A stretch of DNA of 64,000 nucleotides from assembly GCF_040802235.1 (NCBI RefSeq), contig NC_133170.1, forward strand, positions 42,665,501 to 42,729,500. Direction: 5' to 3'. Both the position numbers and the translations under genes were made by a program. The notes under the pieces were generated by a model, which saw only the letters and a program-made list of their open reading frames with translations, ran no database searches and was not told the DNA's origin. Below are positions 1 through 12,312 of this stretch, piece by piece. This DNA comes from Manis javanica (lineage: Eukaryota; Chordata; Mammalia; Pholidota; Manidae). Every line of letters starts with the position of its first letter. The first letter of the stretch is position 1.

Positions 1-2766
1 ACAAATGAGGCCCTAAGTCAGTAGAAGGAGGGACATAATAAAGATTAGAGTAGAAATAAATAAAATCAAGAAGAATAAAACAATAACAAGAATCAATGAA
101 AGCAGGAGCTGGTTCTTTGAGAAAATCAACAAAATAGATAGACCGCCAGGCAGAGAAAAAACAGTCTACACACATAAACAGAATCAGCAATGAGAAAGGA
201 AAAATCACTACAGACACCACAGAAATACAAATAATTATTAGGGATTACTATGAAAAATTATATGCTAACAACTGGATAACCTAGAAGAAATAAACACTTT
301 CTAGATTTCCAAGACTGACTCAGGAAGTAACAGAAAATCTGAACAGACAAATTATCAGTAACACAAATGAATTGTTAATCAAAAAACTACCTACAGACCA
401 AACCTTTGGACCAGATGGCTTCACCACTGAATTTTATGAAACATTTAGTGAAAATCTAATACTCATTCTCAAAGTTTTCCAAAAAGTATAAAAGGAGGGC
501 ATACTTTCAAACTCATTCTACGAGGCCAGCATCACTCTAATACCAAATCAGACAGACACCACAGGAATAGAAAATTGTAGACCAATATTCCTGATGAACA
601 AAGATGCAAAATACTCAACAAAATATTAGCAAACTGAATTCAAAAATACATCAAAAAGATCATCCATCATTATCAAGTAGGACTTATTCCAGGGATGCAA
701 GAATGGTACAATATTTGAAAATCCATCAGCATCATCCACCCCATCAACAAAAAGGACAAAAGCCACATGATCTTCTCCACAGATACTGAAAAAGCATTTG
801 ACAAAATTCAACATCCATTCATGATAAAAACTCTCAACAAAAGAGGTATAGAGGGCAAGTACCTCAACATAATAAGGGCCATGGATGATAAATCCACAGC
901 CAAAATCATACTTAAAACCTAGAAGCTGAAAGCTTTTCCTTTAAGATAGGGAACAAAACAAGGATTCCCACTCTCCCCACTTTTATTCAACGTAGTTCTG
1001 GAGGTCCTAGCAACAGCAATCAGGCAACACAAGAAATAAAAGGCATCCAGATTGGCAAGGAAGAAGTCTTAACTGTCACTGTTTGCAGATGACATGATAT
1101 TGTACATAAAAAAAACCTCAAGAAACCACACCAAAACTACTAGAATAATTGAATTCAGCAAAGTTGCAGGATACAAAATCTATACATGAAAATCTGTTGC
1201 ATTCTTATATACTAATGATGAACTAGCAGAAAGAGAAATCAGGAAAACAATTCCATTCACAATTGCATCAAAAAGAATAAAATACCTAGGAATAAACCTA
1301 ACCAAGGAGGTGAAAGACCTATGCCCTGAAAAATACAAGACAGTCATGAGAAAAATTAATGAAGATACCAAGAAACGGAAATATATCCCATGTTCATGGA
1401 TAGGAAGAATTAATATTGTCAAAATGGTCATAGTTCTTAAAGCAATCTACAAATTCAATGCAATCCCTATCAAAATACCAATGGCATTCTTCAACTAGAG
1501 CAAATAGTTCCAAATTTCATATGGAACCACAAAAGAAGAAAGAATTTACCTGAGGAGATTACACTCTCTGAGTTCAAGCTCTATTACAAAGCCAGAGCAA
1601 ACAGGACAATTTGTTTCTGGCACAAGAACAGACCCATAGACCAATGGAAAAGACTAGAGAGCCAAGAGATAAACCCAAGCATATATGGTCAATTAGTATA
1701 CAATAAAGGAGCCATGGATATGCAATGGGAAATGACAGCCTCTTTGACAACTGGTGTTGGCAAAACTGGACAGCTACATGGAAGAGAATGAAACTGGATT
1801 ATTTTCCAACTCCATACACGAAAGTAAACACAAAATAGATCAAAGACCTGAATGAAAGTCATGAAACCATAAAACTCATAGAAGAAAACAGGCAAAAATC
1901 TCTTGAACATAAACATGAGCAACTTTTTCCTGAACACATCTCCTTGGGCAAGGGAAACAAAACCAAAAATGAATAAAGGGGACTACTTCAAACTAAAAAG
2001 CTTCTGTACAGCAAAAGACACCATCAGTAGAAGAAAAAGGTATCCTAGAGTACGGAAGAATATATTTGTGAATGACATATCTGAAAAGGGGTTAATATCC
2101 AAAATAAATAAAGAACTCAAATACTTCAACACCCAAAAAGGAAATAACCCTATTAAAAAATGGCCAGACCATATGAACAGACAATTCTCCAAAGAAGAAA
2201 TCAGATGGCCAACAGACACATGTAAAGATACTCCACATCGTTAATCATCAGGGAAATGCAAATTAAAACTTCAATGAGATATCACCTCACACCAGTTAGG
2301 ATGGCCAGCATCTAAAATACTAGGAACAACAAATCTTGGCAAGGATGTGGAGAAAGGGGAACCATTCTACACTGCTGGTGGGAATGTAAGCTAGTTCAAC
2401 CATTGTGGAAAGCAATATGGAGGTTCCTCCAGAAATTAAAAATAGAAATACCATTTTACCCAGGAATTCCACTCCTAGGAATTTACCCAAAGAAAGCATG
2501 ATTTTACATTTAAAAAGATCTATGCACCCTATGTTTATTGCAGCATTATTTATAATAGCCAAGATACAGAAGCAACCTAAGTGCCCATCAGTAGATGAAT
2601 GGATAAAGAATAGGTGGTACAATGGAATATTTTTCGACCATGAGAAGAAAACAAATCCTACCATTTGCAGCAACATGAATTGAGCAGGAGGATATTATGT
2701 TCAGTGAAATAAGCCAGGTGGGGAAAGACAAGAACCAAATGATTTCCCTCATTTGGGGAGTATAAC
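1..2766 (+). pseudogene. L1 ORF2 (endonuclease/reverse transcriptase) remnant
   Basis: This is the decayed coding part of the L1 above. In intact L1s ORF2 encodes an endonuclease and a reverse transcriptase that act together in target-primed reverse transcription in the nucleus. Only the reverse-transcriptase and C-terminal parts are in the window. The FADD motif at 1082-1093 is legible, but adjoining stretches lie in different frames. The longest open piece is 113 codons (1903-2244). No full reading frame survives. Confidence 0.85.
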
Positions 2767-3107
2767 AATAAAGGAAAACTGAAGGAACCAAACAGCAGCA
2801 GACTCACAGACTCCAAGAGGGACTAGCCGTGACCAAAGGGAGAGGATGGAGGAGGGCAGGTGGGGAGGGAGGGAGAAGGGGATTGAGAGGTATTATGATT
2901 GGTACACATGGTATCGGGGGGTTTGAGGGGAAGACAGTGTAGCACAGAGAAGACAAGTAGTGACTCTATGGCATCTTACTACACTGATGGACAGTGACTG
3001 CAATGGCGTATGGGGGGGACTTGATAATATGGGTGAATGTAGTAACCACAATGTTTTTGTGTGAAACATTCATAAGAGTGTATACCTTAATAAAAAACTC
3101 CAAAGAA
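1..3107 (+). mobile_element. LINE-1 element, 3' half (ORF2 remnant plus 3' UTR)
   Basis: The window opens inside an L1 retrotransposon, so its 5' part lies to the left. Seen directly: fragments of ORF2 in several frames, including the reverse-transcriptase catalytic motif FADD at 1082-1093, and the usual ORF2 C-terminal region (Cys-rich end, 'CSIIYNSQD'-like segment near 2540-2580). ORF2 similarity fades near 2766. A G-rich 3' UTR follows (2767-3095), ending in an AATAAA-rich tail at about 3090-3107. Stops and frameshifts are frequent, so the element is dead. The same 3' UTR recurs at about 6,190-6,556, so this was a multicopy family in the host. It is the least decayed L1 in the window by eye. 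I cannot name the subfamily. Confidence 0.93.
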
Positions 3108-4239
3108 ATACACTTTTATTTGACGTAATTGGAAGAAATTTTAAAATATGACAATCCCAGTTGTTGAAGGGGCTGTTGTTTAGTGCCATACCATTTTCAC
3201 TGCTTTTGGGCACATACATTTCCACTACCGTTTGAGAAAACAGGCACTATTCATAACATTTGCAAATATGCACAATTGGTTATTCAGAAAAGTTCTTCTC
3301 CAGTGAAAATCCAAAATGTTTATATGTATGTTTTGGGAGACAACTAAACAAATGATCATGGCAGCATAATTTTTTTTTAGTAAAATACCATAAGCAAGTC
3401 AATGCTCATTCACAGAACAATGTATAAATAAACTGTGTTATGTTATACAAAGGAATGATGAACAGTAGTGAAACAATTGAACAACAATTATATAAATTAA
3501 CACGGAAAAATCTATAATAAAAATTTTATAATAAAAACCAAAAGAACGTGTTGCAGAACAAGACTTACTGTAGCATTCTACTAAAGTTCAAAAATATGCA
3601 AAACAAAATAGTACATTTCAAGCATAAATTCTTATTTGGTTAACTATAAAGAAAGTCATGGTAATGGTATGAACAATATTCCAAATAGCATTTACCTGTG
3701 GGTAACAAGTGCTCAGAACAAACAGTATCTTCAAACACAATGGCAGTGTACCCTTTCTTAGCCTGAGTGGTGAAGAAGTAGATTTTAGTTATTATAAATA
3801 TTATAACTTTGCATTTTTAATATGTAGTTTCTGTATGTGTGAAATACTTCATATTTTTTAAAAAGGCAAACAGAAAAGTGAGAATTGCTCACATTTGATT
3901 ACCTAGCTCGATGGACATGATTACTTTGAAGAGAACTAGTGTCCTAACAACTTTTATGACCTCCTCTGGGTAAAAGCGTGGCTTCTAATGCTATTTGGTT
4001 GCTTCCATCTTCTTCTCAGTGGATACTGAGGGGCATGGTTGTTATATCTAGGCCCTCCCCCATCTAATTTCTGATAGAACACTAAAAAAATAACTAGGCA
4101 TAATCTCTGAACTGTTTGATTTTTCACAGGCATTTTAAAACATGGTGTGTTCCATTCTTTTTCTGGAAAAAATATAAATACATGTAGAAATGGGAAATTC
4201 AGGATTTTAATAATAAATATAACAATATTATTATTAAAA
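3108..4239 (+). repeat. Diverged L1M-type 3' end (about 3,340-3,720) in otherwise unassigned DNA
   Basis: About 3,340-3,720 resembles the 3' part of an old L1M element on the plus strand: a run where an ORF2-end-like 'atgaacagtagtgaa' passage is followed by a 'gttgcagaacaagactta' passage and then 'acctgtgggtaaca'. The rest of the interval shows nothing I recognise and no supported coding sequence. Confidence 0.45.
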
Positions 4240-4375
4240 CTATGTCACTGTGTTCAAGCTGGGCAAATTTCTAAGAGTTTCAAATATATTTACTCATTTG
4301 TCTTTACAGTAATTCTAGGAAGTAGGAATCATTATCCTCATTTTACAGTTGAGGTAACTGTGTTTTCTGAATATT
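4240..4375 (-). repeat. MIR SINE fragment
   Basis: The segment ends with 'cctcattttacagttgagg' (4337-4355), the reverse complement of the conserved MIR core 'cctcatctgtaaaatgggg', preceded by a 'tttacagtaattctaggaa' stretch matching the MIR 3' part. This is an ancient tRNA-derived SINE shared across mammals. Confidence 0.75.
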
Positions 4376-4859
4376 ATTGACACTGTCCTAGTGCCAACTT
4401 TTCTCCTAAAATGGGGAAGAACATGCCCATGGCATGGCCAGGGACTTCAACCTGTAAACATGGCTCTCCAAGAACCTTAAATGGTTGATAGGAGGACATT
4501 TCATTGCCTATTGCTTGGCTCTATCTGTGTCTCTCCAGCCCTGGCCTTAACCAGCATGACAACCCATGCATGTGAAGTCATCCTCTTTTGTTCTGTTCCC
4601 TGGTCCTCTATTCCAGGGTGCCCACTTTATTCCTGTATTTCAGACAACAAATAAATCATAAAACCTTTCTCCAGATATATAATAAAGGCAATAATAGTTC
4701 ACAGAGGTAGGGAAGGGATGCTAATATCAGTAAATAGTTCAATTGGGTCAATTGTTCACCTGTATAGAGAAAATAAAATTGTTCATCTGTACACAAAAAG
4801 CAATACTAGATGGAATGAAGATCTATATATATAAAATAAAACATTAAACTTTAAAAGGA
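4376..4859. other. Unassigned intergenic DNA
   Basis: No gene, long open frame or repeat family is recognised. A small local redundancy around 4,735-4,795 repeats 'caattgttcacctgta' as 'aattgttcatctgtaca'. Confidence 0.5.
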
Positions 4860-5852
4860 ACTTTGGAGTACCCAGAAATTTCTTGAACAGAGTGCAAAAA
4901 GCTAAAAATAAAAGATAGATTATATCAAAATTAAAAACTTCCATCTATGAAAAGGCACCATGTATTAATCAAAAGGCAAGATATTGACTGAAAGAGGTTT
5001 AGAATGTATGCATTCAACACTTTTATCTTAACCACATAAATATTCCCTGAAAATTCACAACAAAATCACAGATGATCCAATTGAAAAATGTGCAAAAAAC
5101 TTGAAAAGACTCTTCACAAAAAAGATATCCAAATTTCCAACAAACATTTCAAAAAAAATGATTCATTTCATTAACCAAAAGTGAAATGCAAATAAAACCA
5201 CAATAAGATGCTATAGACAACCATTAGAATTGCTAAAATGAAGAAGACAAACACTATCAAGTTTTGATCAGGGTGTGGAAAGATTATCACAACTCTCATA
5301 CCCTGTTTGTGAAAGTATAAATTAGCATAATCACTTTAGAAATTTTTGACAGTATTCATTAAGCTTAATACATGAATACTTTATGAGCCAGCATTTTACT
5401 CCTACACATATACCAACAGACGCATGCAGAAGTTTAACAAAAGTCATGTACTAGAATGTTCATTGCAGCAATAGTTGTAATAGCCTAAAACACAAAGCTA
5501 CCAAATGCTCATCAAAAGTTAGATGGGTGAATAAATTGTGGAAATCACTCAATAATACCATACACCATCAAGAATAAACAATTTATAAACAAACACAACC
5601 ACATGGATGAATCTCAAAAACATAATATTGAAAGAAAGAAACCAGACATACGGTAAATATACTGTATGATTCCTTATCTACAAAGTGCGTGTATAGGAAA
5701 CACTACTCCACTGGGCAGAAATAGGATAGAGATCTGTGGCAGGGACAGGGGCAGGGGAGGGAGGCACCCAGTTCATGAAAATTCATTAAGCTGTGCAATT
5801 TTGAAATGCAAACCTCTATGTGTGCATATTATACTTTGATAAAATAAAGTCC
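4860..5852 (+). mobile_element. Old L1M element, ORF2 end and 3' UTR
   Basis: Diverged L1 sequence: a 'tatatcaaaattaaaaactt' passage at 4,921-4,940, the 'cattgcagcaatagttgtaat' passage near 5,460, and a 3' UTR ending at 'ttgataaaataaag' (about 5,838-5,851). There are many stops in all frames. It is older than the L1 at the window start. Confidence 0.8.
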
Positions 5853-6189
5853 CAGCCCATGATTATGTTACAGTCCATTCAGTGGGGGACTTGCTTAGCT
5901 GAGACAGAAATCTAGGACTCAGCAGAGTGAAGCACGAGTTGGGGATTCTGGCTGAAGTGGAGCAACGTGACAGGTGGATTTACAGTGAAGGACATGATGC
6001 TTAAACTTTGGGCTCCTGCCAGCCCTGGACCATGTTACTTTGAGTTGCGGCTGGCCTGGCAGTTGATGGGTGCATGGTACCATGTATTTGAGGGTTCTTT
6101 GTGGTGCATTTGATACAGACACCACTGAAGAGCCTCCATGGAGGAAGTTGTTTGGAGAAGACAAGACTCTTTGTCTATTATAATGTCTA
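5853..6189. other. Unassigned segment between two L1 3' ends
   Basis: This is less AT-rich than its surroundings and flanked on both sides by L1 3' ends. A 126-codon minus-strand open frame crosses it (5919-6299) but shows no recognisable domain and runs into the L1 3' UTR, so I do not call it a gene. Confidence 0.4.
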
Positions 6190-6556
6190 TTCCTTATTTC
6201 CTTTAAGAAGACCTCACAGAAGTATAAAAACAAAGCAAAACTGAAGGAACAAAACAGCAGCAGACTCACAGACTCCAAGAAGGGACTAGCGGTTGCCAAG
6301 GGGAAGAGGTTGGGAAGGGTGAGTGGGAAGGGGGGGAGAAGGCGATTAATTCACAGTAAAGGTAGGTCATGGGGAAGACAGTACAGCACGGAGAAGATAA
6401 ATAGTGACTCAACAGCATCTTACTACACTGATGGACAGTGACTGGAATGGGGGCAGGGAAGACCTGATAATATGGGTGAATGTTGAAACCACAATGTTAT
6501 TCATGTGAAACCTTCAACAGATTGTATATCAATGCTACTTTAATAAGAAAAAGAAA
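6190..6556 (+). mobile_element. 5'-truncated L1 3' end, same family as the window-start L1
   Basis: It closely parallels 2,750-3,105: 'ctgaaggaacaaaacagcag', 'gactcacagactccaa', 'cttactacactgatggacag', and a terminal 'taataagaaaaag' tail. It has a deletion relative to the first copy in the G-rich part. It is a typical short 5'-truncated insertion. The 5' edge is uncertain by a few tens of bases. Confidence 0.88.
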
Positions 6557-7624
6557 AATATATTGATTGCATATTAAGATGCTAATATTCTGACATGGGT
6601 TAAACAAAATATGTTACTGTAACTTTAAAAACAGGAAGACCTCCACAGAGTTATAGAACATATCAGACTCTTCTGAGGTCTTTAGGAAAAAGTAAAGCAA
6701 GTGAGAAGGAAAGAATTTAAAATTATGTTGTATTTTCCATGGTCAAAGGAAAAGTACCCAAGAATTAAAACGTTCACTAAGAATTTATTTGTAGGTGTGC
6801 CCCATGGCCCAGTATGAGTTTGCTTTCTTTTCAGAGAGTAATGTCACCTAACCTCAGGTATGAAAATCTTGATCCATCTTTGAGAATCCTCATCCCTTAC
6901 CTATTTGTTGTTACAGTTACCCCAGCTCCCTTACCATTCATTTTCTCATTTCTGAGTTATTCAATGTAGAATCCTGCCTTGAACACTATTAGACAACAGT
7001 CCAGGATGACTTTGGTGTTCTAATTGCACCCAGCACAATTCAGGCTGGACATAATCCTACAGATTCAGTCATATTCCAGGGCTCCCACCTACAGTGAGAC
7101 ACAACTATGCTTATTTTTTCTTAAGTGTTCATAAGCAACTGATAATATAAACACATTCACATATACATACACACACAGAAAGCATATACCAACCTGGAAC
7201 AAAGATTTATTCTCAAAAACTCATTATTCATAAAGATTAAATTGAGAAAGAAGATGATTTACTAACAGCCCCATCACCTCCAAGGGCATTGTAGACACAG
7301 CAGTGTTTGCACTTCAGCGTGGGGGGCAGGGGGTTCACTGTTAGCTCCTGCTTTTCATCTCCTCCTTACCCCAGCTCCCAAACTAGTCCACCAGGCCTTC
7401 CAGGAAATAAGAGCTGCAGGTAACTGAGTGAGTTGTCCCAGTAAACCTTAGAGACAAAGCTGAGGTGCCTTGTAAGGGCCTGATTGACTGTAGACATGAA
7501 CCCAAGCTCTCTTTTCACATTCCTTGGCCGTGTTTGTGCGAGTACGTGATACAGGTTGGTGATGGTGGGAAAGTGGGTCACTGTCCTAGAACTGATTCCA
7601 TTTTTGTTGTTACCTCGGTCTAGA
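6557..7624. other. Unassigned intergenic DNA
   Basis: No coding sequence or repeat family is recognised. A short mixed (CA)-rich patch lies around 7,150-7,180. Confidence 0.5.
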
Positions 7625-7800
7625 AAAGTTCATCTCAATGTATGGTCAGGAAGTGAACCTCAAATGGGGATCAGCATGACCTAGGAACTTGTTATAATTT
7701 AAAAACTCTCCGACCTCACTGTCTAACTCCTCAATCAGAAACTGGGGATGGGGTCCAGCAATCTGTGTTAAAGTCTAGGGACCACTATCTAGATCCTTCC
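7625..7800 (+). mobile_element. MER5A-like hAT-Charlie DNA transposon relic
   Basis: Seen: 'ggggatcagcatgacctagg' then 'aacttgttataattt', 'cctcaatcagaaactgggg' and 'ccagcaatctgtgtt', followed by 'gggaccacta'. The order matches the non-autonomous MER5A consensus as I remember it. There is no coding capacity. Confidence 0.7.
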
Positions 7801-9039
7801 TTTCATCTCTCTGCCCAGCAAGAATGGGTTTGAATATCACATTTTCCCCAAACCCATGACCCTATTCACTAAGCAGAACAGAACTGCTGTGAATTGCTCT
7901 GTCCTCTGTGCTTTTAGAGCACTTCGGACATATGCACAGCATTTCATTATAGCATATATCACATTTTCTAAAATAGCAGGTTTCCACCCACTTCCACCCA
8001 CATCTATTTCAACTTGTATCTTATTTCGAGGCCAGCTGCAATCAAAAGGTGTAATAGGAGTCTTCTTTTGCTGACAACGTTGGCCCAGTAAGTCATGCAG
8101 TTGAAGTGAGTCATTGCAGAAAGACAGTATGAATGACATGGTCCTGAAATGTTTATAGACATCTCTTCCTCCATTCTTGAGCTTCAAGAGAAATATGAAC
8201 CAGTAAAGTAGTTACTAAGAAGAAAAAGAAGTTGATGAGCTGGGGAAGATTAAAAAGCAGATCAGTGATCAGTATGAATGCTGAACCATTGCCCTCTTGC
8301 TGAGTTTAGGCTACTTTTCCATTTCTTAATTAAACAGTGTTTTTGTGGTTACCATTCAGAAGGCTTCAGACATCAGTTCTTCTCAATATTGTGTTGCATA
8401 TCTACACCCTTTAAAGGAATCATGCAGTTAGAAGCTTATCAACCACATATGGGTGTTTGAGATACACTTGCAAGTAGATTCACATTGACTCAGCAGAGTG
8501 GCTCTTCGATCATGAATTAGATCCTTTTTGGGGCTGTAGAATTCCCTTTTAACTGAGTATAATTAGAAAATTACTGCTCTAGCAAACTAAAAACAATTTT
8601 TTAAAGTATATGCCAAGGATGTAAATTCCAGAGAATTCAGCTCACTTTCCATTTTGTGTTAGTAAGCCATTGCTGGACATTTGGAGACATATCCGAGTCC
8701 TCTGAAAATCAATTAATTTCTATTTCTGTTTTGTATTGGGAGACACTCCATGAAATGCTTTTCATACATTTGGACTTTTGTGGGTGGGCAAGCAGACAGA
8801 TTTCCCTTACAGACAATGTGTTTTGAAAAAGAGCAAATTCATTTCGTGGTTCTTCTCCTGTTTCAAAAAAATGTAATGCCTCCTTATCATTGACACCCAT
8901 TGCTATGAAGTTTATTGATAATGGCAAAGAATAAGAAGACCTAATTGACAGTTGAAAATGAGGGAAAAAATTATTAGGTATTCCTACATTATTTATCATC
9001 TTCTATACTGTCCCAAACAATAGAAATAAACACTTCTCA
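7801..9039. other. Unassigned intergenic DNA
   Basis: Two overlapping opposite-strand open frames near 7,837-8,187 show no recognisable domains. No repeat family is recognised. Confidence 0.45.
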
Positions 9040-9420
9040 GTGCTTTTGTTCATTTTTTTCTATGTATAATTTTTATTAAATACTTTGTAACTAGCTAATG
9101 AAAGGACATTTTCCTATAACGCTGTTTCAAAAATTAATAATAAAAGTAGCACAAGTCCATTTTGGATAATTAGGAAATAAAAACATAATATAAAGCTGCA
9201 ATCACACATAATCCCACCATTATGGAAAAATCTATTATTAATGTTTTTGTGAAGACTATTAGGTGTGTGTTTCATTTTTTCAAATTTGGGATCATAATAT
9301 ACTATGTAGTCTTAATAATGCTTTATTTAGCTAATATATCTTGAGCATTATTTATACCTTCACTTTTAAACAATTTTGTGAACTATTGTTTTCTCATCTT
9401 TTAATTCTTTCATAACAAGA
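9040..9420 (-). repeat. Probable old L1M 3' UTR fragment (antisense)
   Basis: The passage 'cacacataatcccaccatta' (9,204-9,223), then 'gggatcataatatactatg' and 'gctaatatatcttgagcatt', parallels the antisense 3' UTR of L1M elements and the better example at 24,710-25,345. It is strongly diverged. Confidence 0.45.
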
Positions 9421-11439
9421 TTTTAAATGACTTAAAAATCATTATCCAAAAATGATTTGATTCAAAAAAATTCCTCAGATAAAGAAGCTGTAGCCCAGCC
9501 CTATCAAAGAAAGAATGTGAGCCACATATGTAATTTAAAATTTTCTGGGAATGATATTTTAACAAGTAGAAAGAAACTTGACATTAATGCTAATAATACA
9601 TTTTATTTAGCCCAATATATCCCCAAGTCCTCATTTTAAGATACAGTCAATACATAATATTACTAATGAGATATTTCTCATTCTTTTCTTCATTTTAAAT
9701 TTCTGAAATCATGTGTGCATTTTGCACACAGCACATCTTAATTCTTCTCAGCCACATGTCAGGTGCTCCATAGGCACCCTGCAGCTGCCCCTTTGGGTAG
9801 TGCTGGTCTGTATCTTCTCCCTTGTTTACTTAATTGGAAGAGATAACAAGCAAACACAATATTAAGGCATGTATGGCTCCTCTTCCACATGTTTCCTTTC
9901 TCCTATCACGTTCTCCCATAGAATTCTAAGAGAAGATTCATATAAAAAATTCCCAGTGACATGGAGGTGCCAGCTCCTTAAAAAACCCCACCAGACCCAT
10001 CCCTGCTGCTCCCATTCTCAGTCCCACCCCCAGCAGCCCGGGGTTCTGGAACTATGGTATTGAGCACCTGCTTTACCCATTCTGTACCCTTGTTCTTCAG
10101 ACATTCCTCGGTCTCTAAGCCTCATTTTCCTGCCTCATGATTCCTTTGAGGTCTTGCTGCTGGGAAACATCTTCTAGTCCATGTGCTCATTTGTGCCTTT
10201 CTTCAAACTGGGGTCTGGGAATCCCCGAGTTCTCAAGGGCTATCTGGGCATGTAGATATTTTTAAGAGAATCTGTTTCCAAATCCTCAACTTCCATGTGT
10301 GTTCTCACCTAAAAGGCACCAGCTTGAGAGTAGGTCATAGGGTCTTCTCTCTTACCTCCCTGTTTACAACCAACCCTGGCACATCTTTCACCCAGGCCTC
10401 ACATCACTCTGATGCTGTGCCCAGGTAGGAAGAACCTCTGCACACCCGGAAGAATCACTTGGAAATGTCGGCGCACATGCCAGGAAAGTGAATTACTGTA
10501 CGGTAGCCAACCCATGTGTCAGGTGCTGATTCTCCATTTTTCACAACTCACCTGAGTTGAGCTTATAAATTCGCAACTCTCTATAAATTGAGCTTATAGA
10601 TTATTGAAAATACTTCTCAATGATAGATCACTAAGTAATTGTTTTTATATAACTTGGAAGAACTGTCAAAGAATTGGAGGATCTCTGCTGGTAACATAAC
10701 CCTTTTCATTTCCATCTGTTTATTTATGCAATTTTTTTTCAGGGCTGCATCAAAAAACAAACTAAAAAGAAATGAAACGGATGCTAAACCTGATGTTTTT
10801 TTAAACAATAAGAATTCCCCCTGCATGCAAGAAGAAAATCCCTCTCCATCTCCTAAAGAAATACAATAAAATTTTACTTTTATGTTTATTATTTATTCAC
10901 ATTTGTAATATATCTGGCATTTTTATTAGCTATGTATTAAAAATAACTATAAAGGTAGCTCAGTCTGGAGCCTTACAATCATAACAAATAAAATATTTAA
11001 ATTTCAATTTATATGCACTGCTTTGTTGCAGAGAATTTTGATAGAGTGATCAATTTAAGCCTTTCAAATATAAAAATATGATTTTAAGGTAAAATCTTAT
11101 GAGGGAAGTGGAATGGAAATATGAATCCAAGGAAGAAAAATATAAATATTTCCTACTGTTACAGAAAAACTTGTTCAGTAAGGACAGTAGTGGATATAGT
11201 GGGTACTAAACACACTTGTATTTAGATTGGATTTGTAACATTTAAAATGCAGATGTCAAAATTTCATTATGTTACAAATTATATCCTTTGTACTTATTTA
11301 AATGTATGATGAAATTTCTTTAGATATTGAGTTAAAATGTACAAAGTGAAACCATTTTTTTAAATTAGTACACAAACAAAAATGTTGAAGACTCCCCCAA
11401 ATCCGGCCAGCTCACCTGCATCCGACCCTCAGGGTGAAT
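9421..11439. other. Unassigned intergenic DNA
   Basis: About 2 kb without a recognised gene or repeat. The part 9,720-10,480 is less AT-rich than its flanks. The open frames here (60-96 codons) look like chance. Confidence 0.45.
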
Positions 11440-11545
11440 CAACTGGAAATCCTTCAGCTCTTCTGCACCTCGGTCCCCACTTCTACAGCAAAGATAATAA
11501 TACTATTTACCTGACAGTGTTGTAAAGTTAAAATGCCATCACTTA
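11440..11545 (+). repeat. MIR SINE fragment
   Basis: 'tctacagcaaagataataat' with 'actatttacctgacagtgtt' matches the MIR stretch 'ctgtaaaatgggataataatagtacctacct...'. It is diverged and truncated. Confidence 0.6.
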
Positions 11546-11569
11546 TCTAAATGCATTTTGTAAACTATG

Positions 11570-11720
11570 AAGTACTGAAGAGATGTTTCTTATTGAGCAT
11601 CTACTCTGTGACAGGAACTCTTGGGTTTTGCAAATACAGTGATGAAATAAAAAGGGGAGGTTTGTGTTTTCATATATCTTACATTTTAGTAAGACTGTCA
11701 GAACACACGATGAGTAAATG
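11570..11720 (-). repeat. L2 3'-end fragment (antisense)
   Basis: 'ttattgagcatctactctgt' then 'gacaggaactcttgggtttt' parallels the antisense L2 3' end ('attgagcacctactatgtgccaggcactgt...'). It includes the following 'ttacattttagtaagac' passage. Confidence 0.6.
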
Positions 11721-11724
11721 GACA

Positions 11725-11786
11725 AAATAACACAAAATAAGAAAATGAACAAAATAAATAACACAAAATAAGAAAATGGACAAAAC
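11725..11786. repeat. 31-bp tandem duplication, two copies
   Basis: Copy 1 is 11,725-11,755 and copy 2 is 11,756-11,786, differing at only about two positions. The unit begins 'aaataacacaaaataagaaa'. The near identity suggests it is much younger than the neighbouring L2. Confidence 0.9.
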
Positions 11787-12219
11787 GAGATAATTTCACA
11801 GCACCCTCCTATGACACGGTTCCCTTTGTCCACTGTGTGCCGGCCACCATGAACTCTTTACTGACCCCCCTCTCCAGGCATGCTCTCTCTGGGGTGTTCG
11901 TACAGGCTGTGTCTTCCTGTGGAATGCTCTTTCCTGATAAGTGCACTGATATATTCTTTTCTTCACATAGAATCTTCTCAATAAAGCCCACCCAGACCAT
12001 TCTATCCAAAACTGTGAACTGTCTCTGCTTTCCTCCAATTCCACAGGAAATCTAGTATGTTCTGTTTTCCACCTTTTTTTCCCATAAGACATATCACATT
12101 CTAACAAATTATATCATATACTTATTAACTATTTCTATCTGCAAGCCACACAAGGGAGAGGTCTGGAATTCTGACTCACCTGTAGAGTCCAATCACTAAC
12201 AACAGTTGAATGTAATTGC
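11787..12219. other. Unassigned intergenic DNA
   Basis: Overlapping open frames of 66-103 codons occur on both strands here, none with a recognisable domain. No repeat family is recognised. Confidence 0.4.
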
Positions 12220-12312
12220 AATGTTCGCTCATAGGGTGCTAAATCTTTTGTGATTGCTGTCTCATTTAATCCTGACAACAATCACGTGAGGTACATTCTA
12301 TTTTTGTTTCAG
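12220..12312 (-). repeat. MIR SINE fragment
   Basis: 'ctcatttaatcctgacaaca' followed by 'atcacgtgaggtacattcta' matches the antisense MIR 3' region ('atttaatcctcacaacaaccctgtgaggtaggtact'). Confidence 0.7.

Noticed and set aside
5919..6299. A 126-codon minus-strand frame with a hydrophobic N terminus
   Set aside because: Its start lies inside an L1 3' UTR and no family is recognised, so it is probably chance.
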